Of a DNA stretch of 64,000 nucleotides, positions 22,301 through 46,600 are shown piece by piece. The stretch's first letter is position 1. Every line of letters begins with the position of its first letter. The stretch is from Polytrichum commune (taxonomy: Eukaryota > Streptophyta > Polytrichopsida > Polytrichales > Polytrichaceae), in NCBI GenBank assembly GCA_950295325.1, contig OX485806.1, positions 28,518,001 through 28,582,000 of the forward strand, read 5' to 3'. The notes under the pieces are model-generated. The model did not search any database. It was given only the letters and a program-made list of their open reading frames with translations, and was not told where the DNA came from. A program made the position numbers and the translations under genes.

Positions 22301-24888
22301 ATTCCTAAAATATCCATCATCCTCAATATGTCATTTCCCAATTAGTCCATTACACTCCTCCCCTCTCCAATTAAGTCATTGTCCTCAATCACAAAATTTG
22401 GGTAAGTTTCTCTTAACTCATTTCCTAACTCCCATGTTGCCTCATGTCACAATTAATCTCTCATGATAACTAAAAGTCATTTTTTTGGCCATAGCCTAGC
22501 CAAAGTGGACAACTTTCAAATTTTTGGTGGCTTCCATCTGATGTTTGGTAGTTAGAGTTTCATTCATAGTAGGATAAGAAGGCTATTGCCGTGATAAGTT
22601 GGTTATTGCCTGTAACCACATTACTTGCTCTTGACTGAATGAGGAGGATGTCGGCCAAGGAAGAAGCAAACTATTTGCATGTGTAGAAATTTGGCAAAGT
22701 CTCATTGTAGAAGCAATAGACTATTATATCACTAAAAATCTGAGAGATTTTGGGTGAAAAGATGTTAGGCTAGTTCCAAGTGAGATGCTTGAGGACATGA
22801 GGATTAAGCAAACAAAGCCGGGTGATTCAAAGTCTAAAACCCTTGACAATTCTAAAAATGAGAGTGAATGGCTTTGATGGGCAATTATCTTGAAGTGTTA
22901 TAAGTGGCATATTGATTGATGGTTGTGTGCATTTGGAAGCGTATGAGAGATGTTATGTGCATAAGAATAATGACTATATGTATGGTATGAGCAATCAAAT
23001 TACCAAGAGTACGCAGAAGTTGATTGAAGGCCTTAAAAGCCACAATTACGGCAATAGCCTTTTAGGACAAGGATTAAATGAGAAAGAGCATAGAAATGAG
23101 GGAATGATCATGAGGATGGTAGTTTGAGAAGTAATCAAACTAAAAGCAATGTGGAAGATGGAATTAAGACTGGAATTAAGAAAGTTTGGGCGATAGCCTA
23201 AGGAGCAGAACAAGTGTGAGATTGTGAAAGGCAAGAGTGGTGAAAGAGGAGAGAGGAAAGTCTTGGCAATAAACAAATGAGCAGGATCACTTAGCCTGTA
23301 AAGGGTAGTGAAGACTAATCACCATGAGAGGGGCAATGGCCACTAAGAACTGACTGAGAGAGTCAACTATGAGAAGGTTAAAGAGATGATAGAGTCCAAG
23401 AAGGACAATGACCTAGTAGAGATTGAAGAGTGGCATGATTGAGGCTAGGCCAAGGGAAAGTCAACACCCACATTGGGTTAGAAGGCAAATAGCCCCGATT
23501 TAGGCCAAGAAAGGGTAACTCTCTTGGAGAGAGAGATGTCCAAATAACATGAGTAAAGGGAAGAGACACCTAGGGCTTTGCAGATATGATAGCATATCTG
23601 TAGGTCTAGTTTGGTACCTTGATTTCAATTCAGCCATATAAAGAAGTCTCCAATTACCGTAGCTAGAGAGGGTGTGCTAGGAAAAGGAATCTGGCCTTCA
23701 ATTAACTGCAGTTAGTATCAAACATGATCACTTATACAGAAACTTTGGCAAGCCATTCATCTCCAAACCACCTGTCTGGAGGCCACTTGTAAATTAGAGT
23801 GGGTTCCATGGAACTAATATCGTCCACACCAATGAGGATGTACGGAGAGAAGTGTGTCTACTGTTCACAACAATGACACAAATAAAGAAAAGACTCCAAT
23901 TTTGGGGTGGATATCAGAAGGATAATGCATTACTCACTTCACATGGATCTTGTTGTATTAGATATATCAGATTCAATGTCAGTACAATTCACTTTTGTTG
24001 CCTAAATGAGCACATTTTGAACATGAGAGCCTACCATTGATTTCGATTTTCTTTATCACCAAATCAGCGGTCTTCTACATCTGTGCAAAGTCCACATAAA
24101 CAACGGAATCTACTCCAACTTGGGGTCAACAATGCAAGTCGTGCTATATAGAAAGTTTTCTTTATCATAGTTTCCATGACAGTTTTGATTCTACTCAATA
24201 AAAGCAAACACTTACAGAAGTGTGCTACATTAAAACATAATTATCTCCATAGAGAATGGGCCAAACTTAAAAATGTCGGAACCAACTGGTTTAAGAAACG
24301 GGAGCTCTAAATAGTGTAATATTAAAGACAGTTCAACACTAAAACATCGAAGCAGAATGATTCATGAGAACTGCCTATGTACATGTAGATTTCATGCAAA
24401 CAGAATAAATCACAAGTCAAGAGTAAATCACTAATGACTCTAGTAAACAATGTTCAAAGCCAACCCTTCTTTTATCTTGCCAATGTGAAGGCTGGTTGTC
24501 CTAGATGCCAGAGGCGTAGGTAGTATGTAGCTTCGTTTCTTTCAAATCTTAACCCTCAAAAAGCATGCCAGTTTCCAAACACTTCATTATTTGGAATAAT
24601 AGAAAACGACCATCTGGTGGTTAACTTAAATATAGGTGTTCGTTCAACTGATGGAATGATCTGATCATAGAGAGCAGAGTTTCTAACTGAGGGTTTTTGA
24701 GACAACTTTTTGAATTTGAGAAATCATCAAAATGTGCACCGTTAAGAACTTGGCAGACTCCTATTTGAGCAGTATTTATAGGTGCAACACAGCCAGTTTC
24801 TAAATCTTTGCATGTACTCTATGAAGTTTACACAGCACTCAGTATACAGGTATTATTGGGGATGCATCTTCTGGTGCTTCGCTTTACA
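19335..24888. other. Gene-free AT-rich region with diverged dispersed repeats
   Basis: No gene is recognised. Two diverged direct copies of a short unit occur at about 19787-19870 and 20990-21090 (shared ttctttaccaa/ttccctaccaa, cttgagtatttag-like and ctcttcacacatag-like stretches). A segment at about 20172-20195 reappears inverted near 20878-20905 (tgaagagtccacccc). The last few hundred bases before 24889 should be the RH21 3'UTR, read leftward. Confidence 0.45.
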
Positions 24889-35849
<10,961 letters not shown>

Positions 35850-35857
35850 AATTCTCC

Positions 35858-35866
35858 AAACCCTAA
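35858..35866 (+). promoter_or_regulatory. Telo-box in the RH21 leader
   Basis: AAACCCTAA lies 9 bp upstream of the RH21 start codon, inside the presumed 5'UTR. Telo-boxes are common near the start of plant genes for ribosome and RNA-processing components. A related aaccctaacc is at about 36273. A regulatory role here is inference. Confidence 0.45.
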
Positions 35867-37900
35867 CCAGTCGTACCTGAATCCGACACAAATTTTCGGT
35901 GCCGCCTGGTTGCAATACAAGCAGAACAGAACTCAGTGTTTATTTTTATTTTTTTCCTTCAATACTGCTTGAATTCGCTCAATTCTTCTCTTCACCTGCG
36001 GCTACAGCTCCCTCCCAACCAACCCTAGTCAATCACACCAACCCGACACAATTTCTCAATACACGCTTGCTAGCAATACGAACAGAACCGACCTCGCTGT
36101 CTAGGTTTTTTCCTTTTCTGCAACTGGAATTACCTCTACTATGACTTCGCAATCAATCCATACGCCTCCTCTGCCAGCAAGTTCGCTGTTCCCTTTCGTT
36201 CTTCCTTTCTTCCTTTCTTTCTTTCTGCCTTTCTTCTCTACTTGCTGCAATAATTCCTTATGCTCTTCCAGAACCCTAACCCGTCACGAATCCACCTCCG
36301 TTATTGTTCGACTCGATATAATCATATTTGACACAGCAGATTTCGGGAAAGACCGGCGAGCTTTAGCTGAGTGTGGACTTTATCGAATGATACCGCCCAA
36401 TTTGCCCATTCTTCTTAGGGCCACTTCACACACGAGACTGAGAGCCCGTGACCAATACACTTCAAGCACTCTCATTGGTGGAAAAGGCCGAGCCGGTCTA
36501 AGTTCACTTCACACTACGCTTGAGGGACCAACGGAGTTTGTGAATGCAAGATGGATGTTAAAGTCTACATGGATTCCTACATGCCATCAAATGGATCATG
36601 TTTCACATTGATTTGGACTGTTTTCAAAAACCACCTCTTGGAGGTAGGTCTAGCACAAAACTGGAAGATCATGCCACTCCGAACGTTCATAATTGTTGAT
36701 TTATTCTACTTTATCATGTGCGAGGACCCATATGAATAAAAAGTCATTGTAATAGTATTTGGTTGAGGGCCCAATCACATATGACTTCACACTACACTCG
36801 AGGATCCGTAACCACACTACATGATTTTGAAGGTGTCTTGGGACAGCCCTTGAACACTTTCTTTTGGGCTCTCAATTTCATGGTCATGGCTCTTGGCTCA
36901 TGTGTGAAGTGGCCCTTAGTCTCTACTTTTGGGGGCACTAATGCTATGTCACCAATACGGTGTATGTGTATCTAGTATGTATATGGGTATTTATATGTAT
37001 TTAGATAGTTTGGGTTCGTGGTATCTATGGACTATATGACTAGCCATACAAGAGTTGATGTTGAGTCGTAGGAGGGGCAAGTCATGCACCTACTAGAGTT
37101 GTTTATCAAACATAATCAATCAGTTCATACACAAAATTTGAGATTTATGGAGGATATTGTGTCTTCATGGATGAAAATGTGTGACAAGTTTATAAAATCC
37201 TTCTCCTCTTGAATAAACGAGAAGATATATTTTGAGTTCAGGTATTTATAAAATGTAAACAATCTATTTGGAGGGCTTGGGTTTGTGGTATTCGAATAAA
37301 TGTACAATACGTTCATGTCTTTATAAATTGCATTCAATGTACTAGAGGGTTTAGGGTTCATGGTATCAATGTAAACTCATCCATCCATTATGAAGGGGCT
37401 CAAGTAAACATAAGTCCCCTACAAGATAAGGTTTGATGTATTTCATATGAATTTCACTAAACTAACTTGAGATCTTTGATGTCATCATGGGAGATATGTA
37501 ATCTAAAAATAACCACTTTCTACATCACGAATAGTTTGTTTCATTGTCGCCTTCTCAATGGGTGAGTTTACATAGACACCGCAAATACCTGGCCTGAAGA
37601 TATGCTCATATGCATTGATTCCCTCCCGCCGTTCATTCATACCACACTAGCAACTCTAGAGGTTACACTTTTTATTGGCTCTAACCTACGGGCAAGAGAC
37701 TTAGTGATGGTATCTAAAATGAGCCAAAAGGTTGGCCTTCATACTTAAGGAGTTATGTATGATTCCTTCAAGTAAGAACCATGCTCTTACTCTAAGGTAG
37801 AAGGGCAAAATAATTAGCATTGGCTTAGATAAGTCAAAGACTAAGTTAGTCTAGCTAAAAGAACATTGAACTGTGGGATGTCATGTCACTGATGCAAAGG
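35867..37900. other. RH21 upstream region and gene-free DNA
   Basis: 35867-36320 is pyrimidine-rich on the plus strand (ttccttctttcctttctttctttctg near 36208) and is the likely RH21 promoter and leader. Beyond it, to 37900, I see AT-rich DNA with no recognisable gene. A 156-codon plus-strand frame at 36141-36611 has no known motif. Confidence 0.45.
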
Positions 37901-38475
37901 ACTTTGCACAATAAATGACTAGTATTTTGCAAGAGGCAAACAAGCACCTACTAGCACACACCAAATAGACAATAGTCCCATGCTGACACAATGGGATGAG
38001 AACTTTGTTTTGATGTGGGAACTCAAGTACTATTGAGCACATCTAATATCAAGGTACATATTTGAAAGAGCAAAGAAGTTGTTGCCTAGATATATTGGTC
38101 ATTTCAAGATAAGGAAGAAGGCATGCAATGTAGGCTACAACCTAAAGTTGCCAAAGACATTGAAGATATATTATGTATTTCATGTTTCACTTCTAAAGCC
38201 ATATAGGGCTCATGGGAAAGCATAGCCCCCACTACGACCAATCCTTGAAGAAGATGATGAAATGTCATTTGAAGTTAAACGAGTCCTAGCACACGAGATA
38301 AAGGGTAGTCGTACGAGGCCTCATAAGTAATATCCCATTAAGTGGCTTGGGTACGACCTTGAACACAATCCTTGGGAGCCAGAAAAGAATTTGAGTTTGA
38401 AAGTGTTATTGGGGCATTGTGGCACGTTCACAAGAGTGGCTAACATTAAGGAAAGGTGCCAAGAGTATTAATGTT
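37901..38475 (+). mobile_element. Ty3/Gypsy chromovirus relic: integrase C-terminus plus chromodomain
   Basis: Decayed reading frames in order resemble the end of a chromovirus polyprotein: a helix like DAKDFAQ..TSILQEANKHL (about 37908-37965), VLLSTSNIKVHI (38030-38066), then after a frameshift KKLLPRYIGHFKI, LKLPKTLKIYYVFHVSLLKP (to about 38207), and finally FEVKRVLAHEI with YPIKWLGYDLEHNPWEPEKN (38268-38393), which is a chromodomain. At least two in-frame stops and one frameshift make it dead. Reverse transcriptase, RNase H and LTRs were not found, so only a 3' fragment is supported. Confidence 0.8.
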
Positions 38476-38976
38476 TCCAATAACAAAGTTGAAAGAAATT
38501 TCAAAAGAAAAAACTCATGAATTTAATTTTTTGGATCATTTGAGCAAGGATGCTCAAGTTTAAATGGGGAGGGTGTAGCATTGGCTAAGATAAGTCAAGA
38601 CTAAGCTAGTTCATAGTAGAGTTAGTATACACTAAGATATTAGTTGCAGTAAAACTAACATAACTAAGAAGGCTAAAATAAGAAGGGGAAAATAAATTTA
38701 TTTAAGCTTACTTAAGAAATAATTGTCTCTTGAGGTCATGATTGGGTTGCTAGTGCCACATGAACTCCTCTAGACTTTGCAAATCCTTAAATCGAACCAA
38801 CCCTTCGGCTGATTTAGCCTATATATAGCATCCAAATTGTATAAGAAATGGCATGCATGCTTTAGCAAATGTTATTAAGAAATTCGAAAAGTATTTTCAT
38901 GACAACCTGATGTATAATATGCAATTCTTTCCTCCACATATTGTAGCTTCTTGATGGCATCATAAGGGGGACACTA
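38476..38976. other. AT-rich DNA between two element relics
   Basis: No gene. It could be the 3' non-coding part of the Gypsy relic; I could not identify an LTR or polypurine tract with confidence. Confidence 0.3.
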
Positions 38977-39332
38977 CACTAAATAGTATTATTACTACAT
39001 GGCTCAATAATTTTCTAGAGCCCATGCTAATTCTCATGATGAGAATTAACGTGAACCACATTAATTATGAGCCCACACTAAATCTATAGTATTAAATTAT
39101 CAAAGACCAAGTTAAGTTTTTTGCTAGAAGAGTAATGTGGGTGTTTATTTTAATCCGTACTACTTTTAACCTAGAGCTTAAACTCAATGTGTTGGTTGGA
39201 AGTCGTCATGAAGGCTTAGAGGAAGACACAAGGTCTTGGACCCACGTTAACACCTTGACTAGAAAACTATTATGGCCCACGTTAATTATTTCCATGTTGG
39301 ATTTGCACTCAAACTAAAAGGATTATTTAGTC
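38977..39332 (+). mobile_element. CACTA-ended non-autonomous element, copy 2 (356 bp)
   Basis: Begins CACTAAATAGTATTATTACT and ends ...aggattatttagtc, whose reverse complement (GACTAAATAATCC) mirrors the start. It is collinear with 18984-19334 along its whole length (for example gagcccatgctaatt, gagaatta, ctcaatgtgttggttgg and ggcccacgttaatt) but considerably diverged. It lies about 500 bp right of the Gypsy fragment. Confidence 0.6.
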
Positions 39333-40612
39333 TACCTAATTGCAAAGCAAGCTTCTCATAGCCTTAATCCTTTCACACCTAGCCTTTTCCCAACCCCTCC
39401 TACTTGTGTTGATTTGCCACAACCTTAATCCATATGTCCTTGTGTGTAGCATGTGGGCCCAAAACTATCCATCTTAACCTTAATGAATTGGACCTCACAT
39501 GGCTTTAGTCCGTATGCATACCAAGACACCATTTACTAACTTTGGCACTATCGAACATCTCATGTGTCATGTGTCATTTACCTAACTAACGACATTTTCT
39601 AATAAGCTTATGTTGACCAAGTAGCCACTAACATGTTCAATTGATTCTCAAACTTGAACTATGTATCTACAATGGGACATAGTTAGGTTGCATAAAGGTA
39701 TTGGAATGAAAGGGTGACCTAGGGAACGGATTTATATGGGGGTTGGAATTTGCTGCCTCTACCGTAAGTGGTAGCACTACTTCACAATGTAGGTTTAGCA
39801 TGATATGGGAAATCAACTTGGTATAGGGTTACACAGGCCAAACACCATATGCTTCTAGAAAATACTAATTAAGAACATGCTTATATTTGAGATCGTCATG
39901 CTTTCGACTTCAAATTTAATTAGATGGATCTGCTTGCCTACTTTCACATTGGTATGTTCAATAACATATGACACAAAGGCACAGGCCACTTTCTCATTTG
40001 CAATGAGCCCACTGTTGGATGAAACCCAAACTGTTCGAAGTCACATGCACATATAATGAGTGCAATAAAATCTTGAAGAAAACACTGAGACATGAAGTCC
40101 CACAATCTGTCCATAATTGTAAAATATTATCTTGTATTCAATTAAAAAGGCATACAACAGTGTGACACTGCAAGAAATAGAATGGAACACAACTCAAATC
40201 CCAGTTCTTCAGGACCCTCCAAAATCACACAGTTGCCCACCATTCTGTAGAGCACAAGGGTGTTCCTTGGCCAGGATAACACAATGTGGAGGAATTTGAG
40301 AGAACGTTAATGCTCAAGTTGGAAAAAAAAAATGCACAAATGCTTTTTATGTTTTGTTGCAACATATTCCTACTACTAATTGAAGGCTAACTCGGAAGTG
40401 CGATCAGGCGGAGCTTAAGATTGAAAGTGACAAATTGTTTGATATTCTCATATGAATTTCTCGCTGTCTACCTATACATCGCCAGGACCACAGGCAGACC
40501 CTCCTACATAGCAGGAGGAATCACCAGCTACAGATGCAGCACTGTCCGGCGATGGAAGGTACGGTTGCTGTAACCAATCTCTTTTCACCACAAGAATTGA
40601 GAGAGACCTTCA
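39333..40612. other. Gene-free DNA and likely 3'UTR of the E3 ligase gene
   Basis: AT-rich with no recognised gene. The rightmost few hundred bases should be the 3'UTR of the minus-strand gene that stops at 40613. Confidence 0.45.
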
Positions 40613-43600
40613 TCAGCTGTTGTAGGAACGCATATTTTTCCTCTTGGAGTGATAGGTATGACTACTATGGGCCTCATCTAATTCGGAGTCTACAAGCTGC
40701 CATCTAGTTACCTCTATATTGTTGCTTTGCAAGTGCGAAGTACCCTTGGACTTGAGGACCTTGCGGGGATTGCTGGGATCAGCCATGTCTTTCTCTCGAC
40801 TATCCCTGATCCTATCACCCAACTCCTCTTCAGCGTGTTTTCTGTGTTTCCTTTTTTTCCTCTTCGACTCTTCCGAGTCGTAGTCTACAGGCTCCTCACC
40901 TTTCGATTTCGAGCGGCTGTGATGCCGCTTAAGTTTTGACTTCTCGGCATCTCCACCCCCCCTAGTACTGTCGTCTCTCTCAGGGGCATATCCATGATGA
41001 TACCTCTGTTCCTGGCGCTCTTTCTCTCGTTTCCGGCCAAGTTTCATTCGCAGGTCCAGAGGCTCAGGGGGAGGAGGATCAGAGTGCCCCGAGTCTTCCT
41101 GTGCGTCTCGTTTCGAGCTCTTAAAACGATTGTCCGCACTGACCGAAGAAACACGTTTACTCATTGACTCCGCCACCCTATGACCCTTCTGAGATCGTGA
41201 TCCCTCCCTGCTCATCTTCCCGGACAAGCCCTGGGCTTCATGCTCAGGGCTGTAATCGATGTACTCTTTACGCTGTCTACTGCTCTCTCTCTCGCGTCTC
41301 AAGTCAAGTACTTTGTCGTCATGGTCAGCCCGTCGAACAGGTCGACGAGGGGGTTTCTGTTCATCAAAAGAAGTAACATCGTCATCATTAGAGAGGTCAG
41401 ACCTCCTTCGAGAATGGCGGTTGTCAACTAACCTCTCAGATTCTCTTTTGCGCTCAAGCCTTCCACTTTTGGGCTTGCGGTAATCTGTTTCATCTGAGTA
41501 TTCCTCTGCTGACTCGCGGTCCACATCGTGCTTTCTCACATGTTCATCTCGGTCTACATGCCTCTCCCTAGTTTCCTTGAACCTACGGCTGTCCATATCT
41601 GGTGTGAGGTGGCGAGGAATATTGTCCCTCTCCCTCCGGTATGGCAGTTCAGGAGACCATTCCCTGCACAAACCAGCTCCAAAGGTAAAGATTACAACAA
41701 AGTAGAAGCAAAGTTCACAAACGGAAATTGACCACATTTGGAAACAGATAGCAAAGGCTATATATGCAGACCACCCCAGCTAAGTTGAGACCTGTTTCCC
41801 CTGAAGCAATTTAAATGTCAAAAAACTAAATCTATATGAGCCAAAACCTGCCAGTGTGACCAGTGGATATATTCAGTGATTAGAGAAATTAAAAACCATC
41901 TGACTGACAAGGCTAGAGGTTGTATAATGCTCCCAAATGCAATAATTCCAAATTAAGGTAATTAAAGCCATGTCCACTGACCTCTCAGAATGCTCTAGCA
42001 TGCGCTGCTGACGATGTCTTTCCTGGCGCTGCCTCTCCTGCACTTCTAAAAATTCCTCTCTACTCAAAGGTGGCCTGTCCATAATTCCCATCATACCAGG
42101 TCCATTTCGCATGTAGCCCCTGAAACAGAACAGAAATTAAAACACAATCAGCACAGAAGCATACAATGAGATATTTTGCATATCTGTTACGGCTACTGCA
42201 GTCTGTCCATGGTTAAATCTGTCTCAGCTACTCCATGAACATAAACTTTTTTATAAAAATGCCACTCTTGCACAGTTGAAGACAATTTGCATCCTATCTA
42301 TATGGAGCCATCAACACATCAAAGTCAAGATGATGCCAAAAATATTTGACAGACAGTGAGCAGAACCAAAGTAGAAGGTAGAAAATTGTAGAAACATACC
42401 CATGCATAGGGCCTCCAGGATACATTGGAGGCATGCCAAATGGAGGTACACCATAAGGGGGACCAGGCATCATTGGTCCATCAAATGGCATGGGGCCAGG
42501 GCCAGGTCCATGCAAAGCTTCACCATATGGACCATAAGGACCATTATGTGGGTGCATTGGAGGAACATGCCACTCCATATTATATCCCCCACCATAAGGG
42601 TGACCACTCATAGGGGGCATCATACCTGTGCAAAGAGAAATTCCAGAATTGTCAGATTGATGATCCAATGCCAAGGATCGTAGAGACTACCTCAGCCAAA
42701 TAGACTTTCCTCTTACATAGAGATAATATTGCTCTATGGAGGAACAGGTTGACATAGTAAAACAATACAGAAGACTAGATTGCTGAGCAAGTGCCTGTAG
42801 GATTCAATACTACAGAACAATAACAACATATCTGTGACCATCAAAGTAATGTCCAGCGACCAGTTCCTTCACTAAAGTAAATAACAAAATCCTTGCAAGC
42901 TCATTGCTTCTACTATTCCAAAGCTCTAATCACGGTGAAGGTTATAAATCTGGTTATCCATTACCTGGAGCAAACATGCCAGGGTGTGGACCACCATACG
43001 GACCAGGACCTCCATGGTCTACACAATCTCTTGCAAAATGGTCAGGGGACCCACAAACATAGCAATTACGCTCTCCTTGCATCTGAAACACACATTGCTG
43101 ATGTCAGGCATACTGCTCGATAGGTAGAGAAACCAAGAAATTCCCGAGGCATCCCATCTCAAAACAACATAAACTGCCTTGTAATAACAAGACATTCTTC
43201 AGAAACAAGACATGCTCTTCAGACATAAGGATGCAGTCAAAATGATGTAGAAACATCTTAAGTACCTTCCTGAGTTTTCCTCCTCCAGTAGTGTCAGCGG
43301 CTCCATCTGCTTCATGCACTTAGGCTGTCAGCATTCAATCAAAAGACAACATCGTTGCTCCTCAGCAGCCTTTGCTCAGCACATTTCAAAATAAGACATT
43401 TCTAGATAGAAAATAAACAACTTTGTCTAGCATACCAAGACCAATCAAGTGAAACATCCAGATTACACATGGATAGAGTAACGCAAAAAATACGAAGCGT
43501 TAAGCTTGTGTTATGATCTTGAAAACAATTAACAATAACATTATGGGTTCTTCTAATTGCAGTGTCCAAATACTATGTCAGGGTCAATGCCTATAGAGTC

Positions 43601-46600
43601 TTCTTTCACAGAAAATTCTTGAATTGTTCTCAAAATCCAATGAAGAGCACGGAGGATGCTAAGATCATAGGCAACTACCAATTATCAGTTGTTGCCTGAA
43701 AGATTCCAACACTCTCCAGTGTCATAACAACCAGCAACAACCCACATGCCATGGAGCCAAAAGTAAGCATTGCGTCATTCAGGAAATACGATGCCTGTTA
43801 TGACCAACATAATCTTGAATAGACAACAGGCAAACATTGCAAACCCCTACCTGCTGGAATGGGTCGGGCACGTTTCTTCTTCTTTTTCCCTGAGATCAGC
43901 CAAAGAATGGTCAGGATGTAGTAAAATGCTAACAATCTAGATAACTAGGTTACCGCTTCTCGCTTTTGATTCACCTGAATGGTCTGTCCAATATGCCGCT
44001 TGATGTCTCCACTAAGATGTGGTATCCATGAAATCAATGGCTGACCATCATGATGACTTCAGTGTCCAAGGTATCTTAGCTAATGTAAGTTCACATAAAA
44101 GTGTATGTGATGCTAAAAGCAAGAGGTAAAGATGCAATGTACAAAGAAATAAAGAAGATGCCTACTCCAATATCAACAAAATCCTAAAGAGTAACAGATG
44201 AAACAAGAGAAATAAGAACTAGAGATGAATGGGAGAAAGGGGAGAGAGCCTTCTTTCTGCACCACATTGTCTCACAAGGCCCATATAAATGTCTCAAACT
44301 GTACACAACCCGGGAAAATCCACCTTGTGGCAAAACTCCTACTTCTAAATCCCAAATTTGGGAAAAACTTGTGTCATTTCTCAATGAATACACACCTTTG
44401 CTAACCTCAGACTCCATTGCTACCCCTTCCGTCTCCTTAACAGAGAAAGGCTCGATATTCTTAGATATCGTGCCTTTTTCTCCCTCGTCATTTACAAAAC
44501 CCATCTTCTCTTCTTCCTTTACAATAACCACAACTTCCTTTTCCACTGATTCAGCCCCTTGTTCCTTAGAAGGGAACATAGGGCCTTCAATGGCACCTCC
44601 ACTATCTTCACCTCCAGCCATCAACACAGCAGAGCCTTCCGCTTGCTCTTTTTTCACTGCTCTGTCTTTTGATGACTCTACTACATCCTCCACCACTTCC
44701 TTGGCAGGAAGCACCTGGGTTGAAACACCTGCTGAGCTTGAAGGCTTCCGAAGTTCAATTTGAAGGCGAGAAGTAGCTGGGGTAGCAACCTTCCGAGCAC
44801 CAGAATCCACATCTGAAATCATTCCCACACCCACTTATCAATCAACAACACCAGACCAATTCTCTTCATGTTCCTCATAACATACAAAACCATTCCATCA
44901 CATGATAATTGTCTTTCATGTGCATGATTCTCAACAGAAACCCCACTTAGGTAACAAACAAAAGATAATGAAAGCACTTACCAGGCAGTTGTTGCTGTCT
45001 GTAAAAACTGTCTGATGCACCACTTGTGGTAACTTGAGCCTCCAAGAAGCGATCAATGGCCTGACGCAGATTGATATTTGGAAGCAAGTCGTCATTCTTG
45101 AACTTGGAAGATTCGCACTGAGGGCACTGTCCCTTTGCAATCAATTCGTCCCTAATACCTGATTTCATTGCAAATATGCAATATGCAATCAATTGGTAGA
45201 TAGTATTAAGAGTCAGGACAAACAGCTGCCTAGAATTTTGATTGTAATTTACCCATACATTTACCTCTCAGAAAGACAGTTACTTGAACAAACTGGCCAT
45301 AACTACTTGAGTAAACCAACAACAACAACAAATACCTTGGAAGTGAAATTTTAAGGAACCTGTCCCCACCTACAAAAGCTGAGGTTTGAATCTCTCAAAA
45401 CTACAATTTCAGCTTTGAATCAACATCACATGTTCAAAGACATACAGATTTGCAATGTTAATAATACATTCTCCTCACAGAGAAGACACTTACATTTGTC
45501 ACAAAAACTGTACTGGCAGCAAGGGATCATGACAGCGTCTTTGAAAATGTTGCCACACAAAGGGCACTTCAGCTCAGGAGGTGGCTCTAAGAAAATTGGC
45601 CTTATAGCCAACAAGGCATCAGCTTCCTTTGCAAACACAGTTCTGATCAATGCAGCAGAAAACCAATGTTAGACTAAAATTCACCTTGAAAACATCATCA
45701 TTGTAAGAATTTTCGTCTGCAAACTTTTGAGTGCTAAAATGCAGATATTGGAGAGAAGACACTTACTCATCTGGTTGCATAACAGCAACAGAACCATCTG
45801 GCAAAATGTAGGAACCTTCCTGATCGGCTTTAAGTCGAGTTTTAGGGATGCCAACAGGTGGTTTCATTTTCCTCATGTCATATGTAGGGTCTCCATTAGT
45901 AGGGCAGTGCTGGATAAAATGACCTATATCATAAAACATAGAACATAAATTGATGGTCAAATACATTTGACGACCTATTTACAGACAACCAATAAAGATC
46001 AGGTTAAATCAAGCAGACAACAGAAGCAAATTCTATCCTTCTTGGCTATAACATGACTTGAACCATCACCTCCAGCACGTATGGCATGATCAGTTGTTGT
46101 CAATCCCCAACCCATACCAACTCATACCATCTCAATGACTTCTATATTGACTCATACAATCTATTCTTGATAGAGGTATTTCCCACTCAAAAATTTCTGT
46201 CTGACTACAGGACAGCACAAGGTGGACTTGTTATCAACCTGGTTGGCCACAGCGATGGCAAACATAGCCTTGTGGAGGAGTTGCTCTTCCAAAAGCTCGA
46301 CCTGTTGCAATTTGTTGGAAAGGTCAGTAACACATCTCAAGTGCAAACAACAAGAATCTGAAAACAAATAAGAACACATAATAAGTAAAAAGGCCTACAT
46401 ATGCTGGAAACAAAGTTGATCAACAATATTTCCTCATATTTGATTTGGAATCACAATGTGGCCCCTTTTACCATCACTTGCTTTCATGTGAGACAGTACC
46501 AAAATAGTCTCAAGATAATTGACAAAGCTGAACACACATACAACTAAGAGCTGCTACTGCAGAGACATACCTGCTCCTCTAGCAGCACTTCCCCTCCCAT

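Noticed and set aside
23046-23276. Possible RNase H-like signal on the minus strand
   Set aside because: A short stretch (KAIAVIVAFKAF) recalled Ty3 RNase H, but neighbouring frames showed no further collinear motif.
42402-42683. His/Trp-rich plus-strand frames
   Set aside because: Shadows of the Gly/Pro/Met-rich exon 14 of the E3 ligase on the other strand.
44184-44395. Continuation of the E3 ligase exon 10 frame to a stop
   Set aside because: The frame stays open past the donor at 44395, but ending exon 10 at 44396 and joining to 43889 restores the family-like basic segment and the downstream zinc knuckle in frame. The read-through end has no family features.
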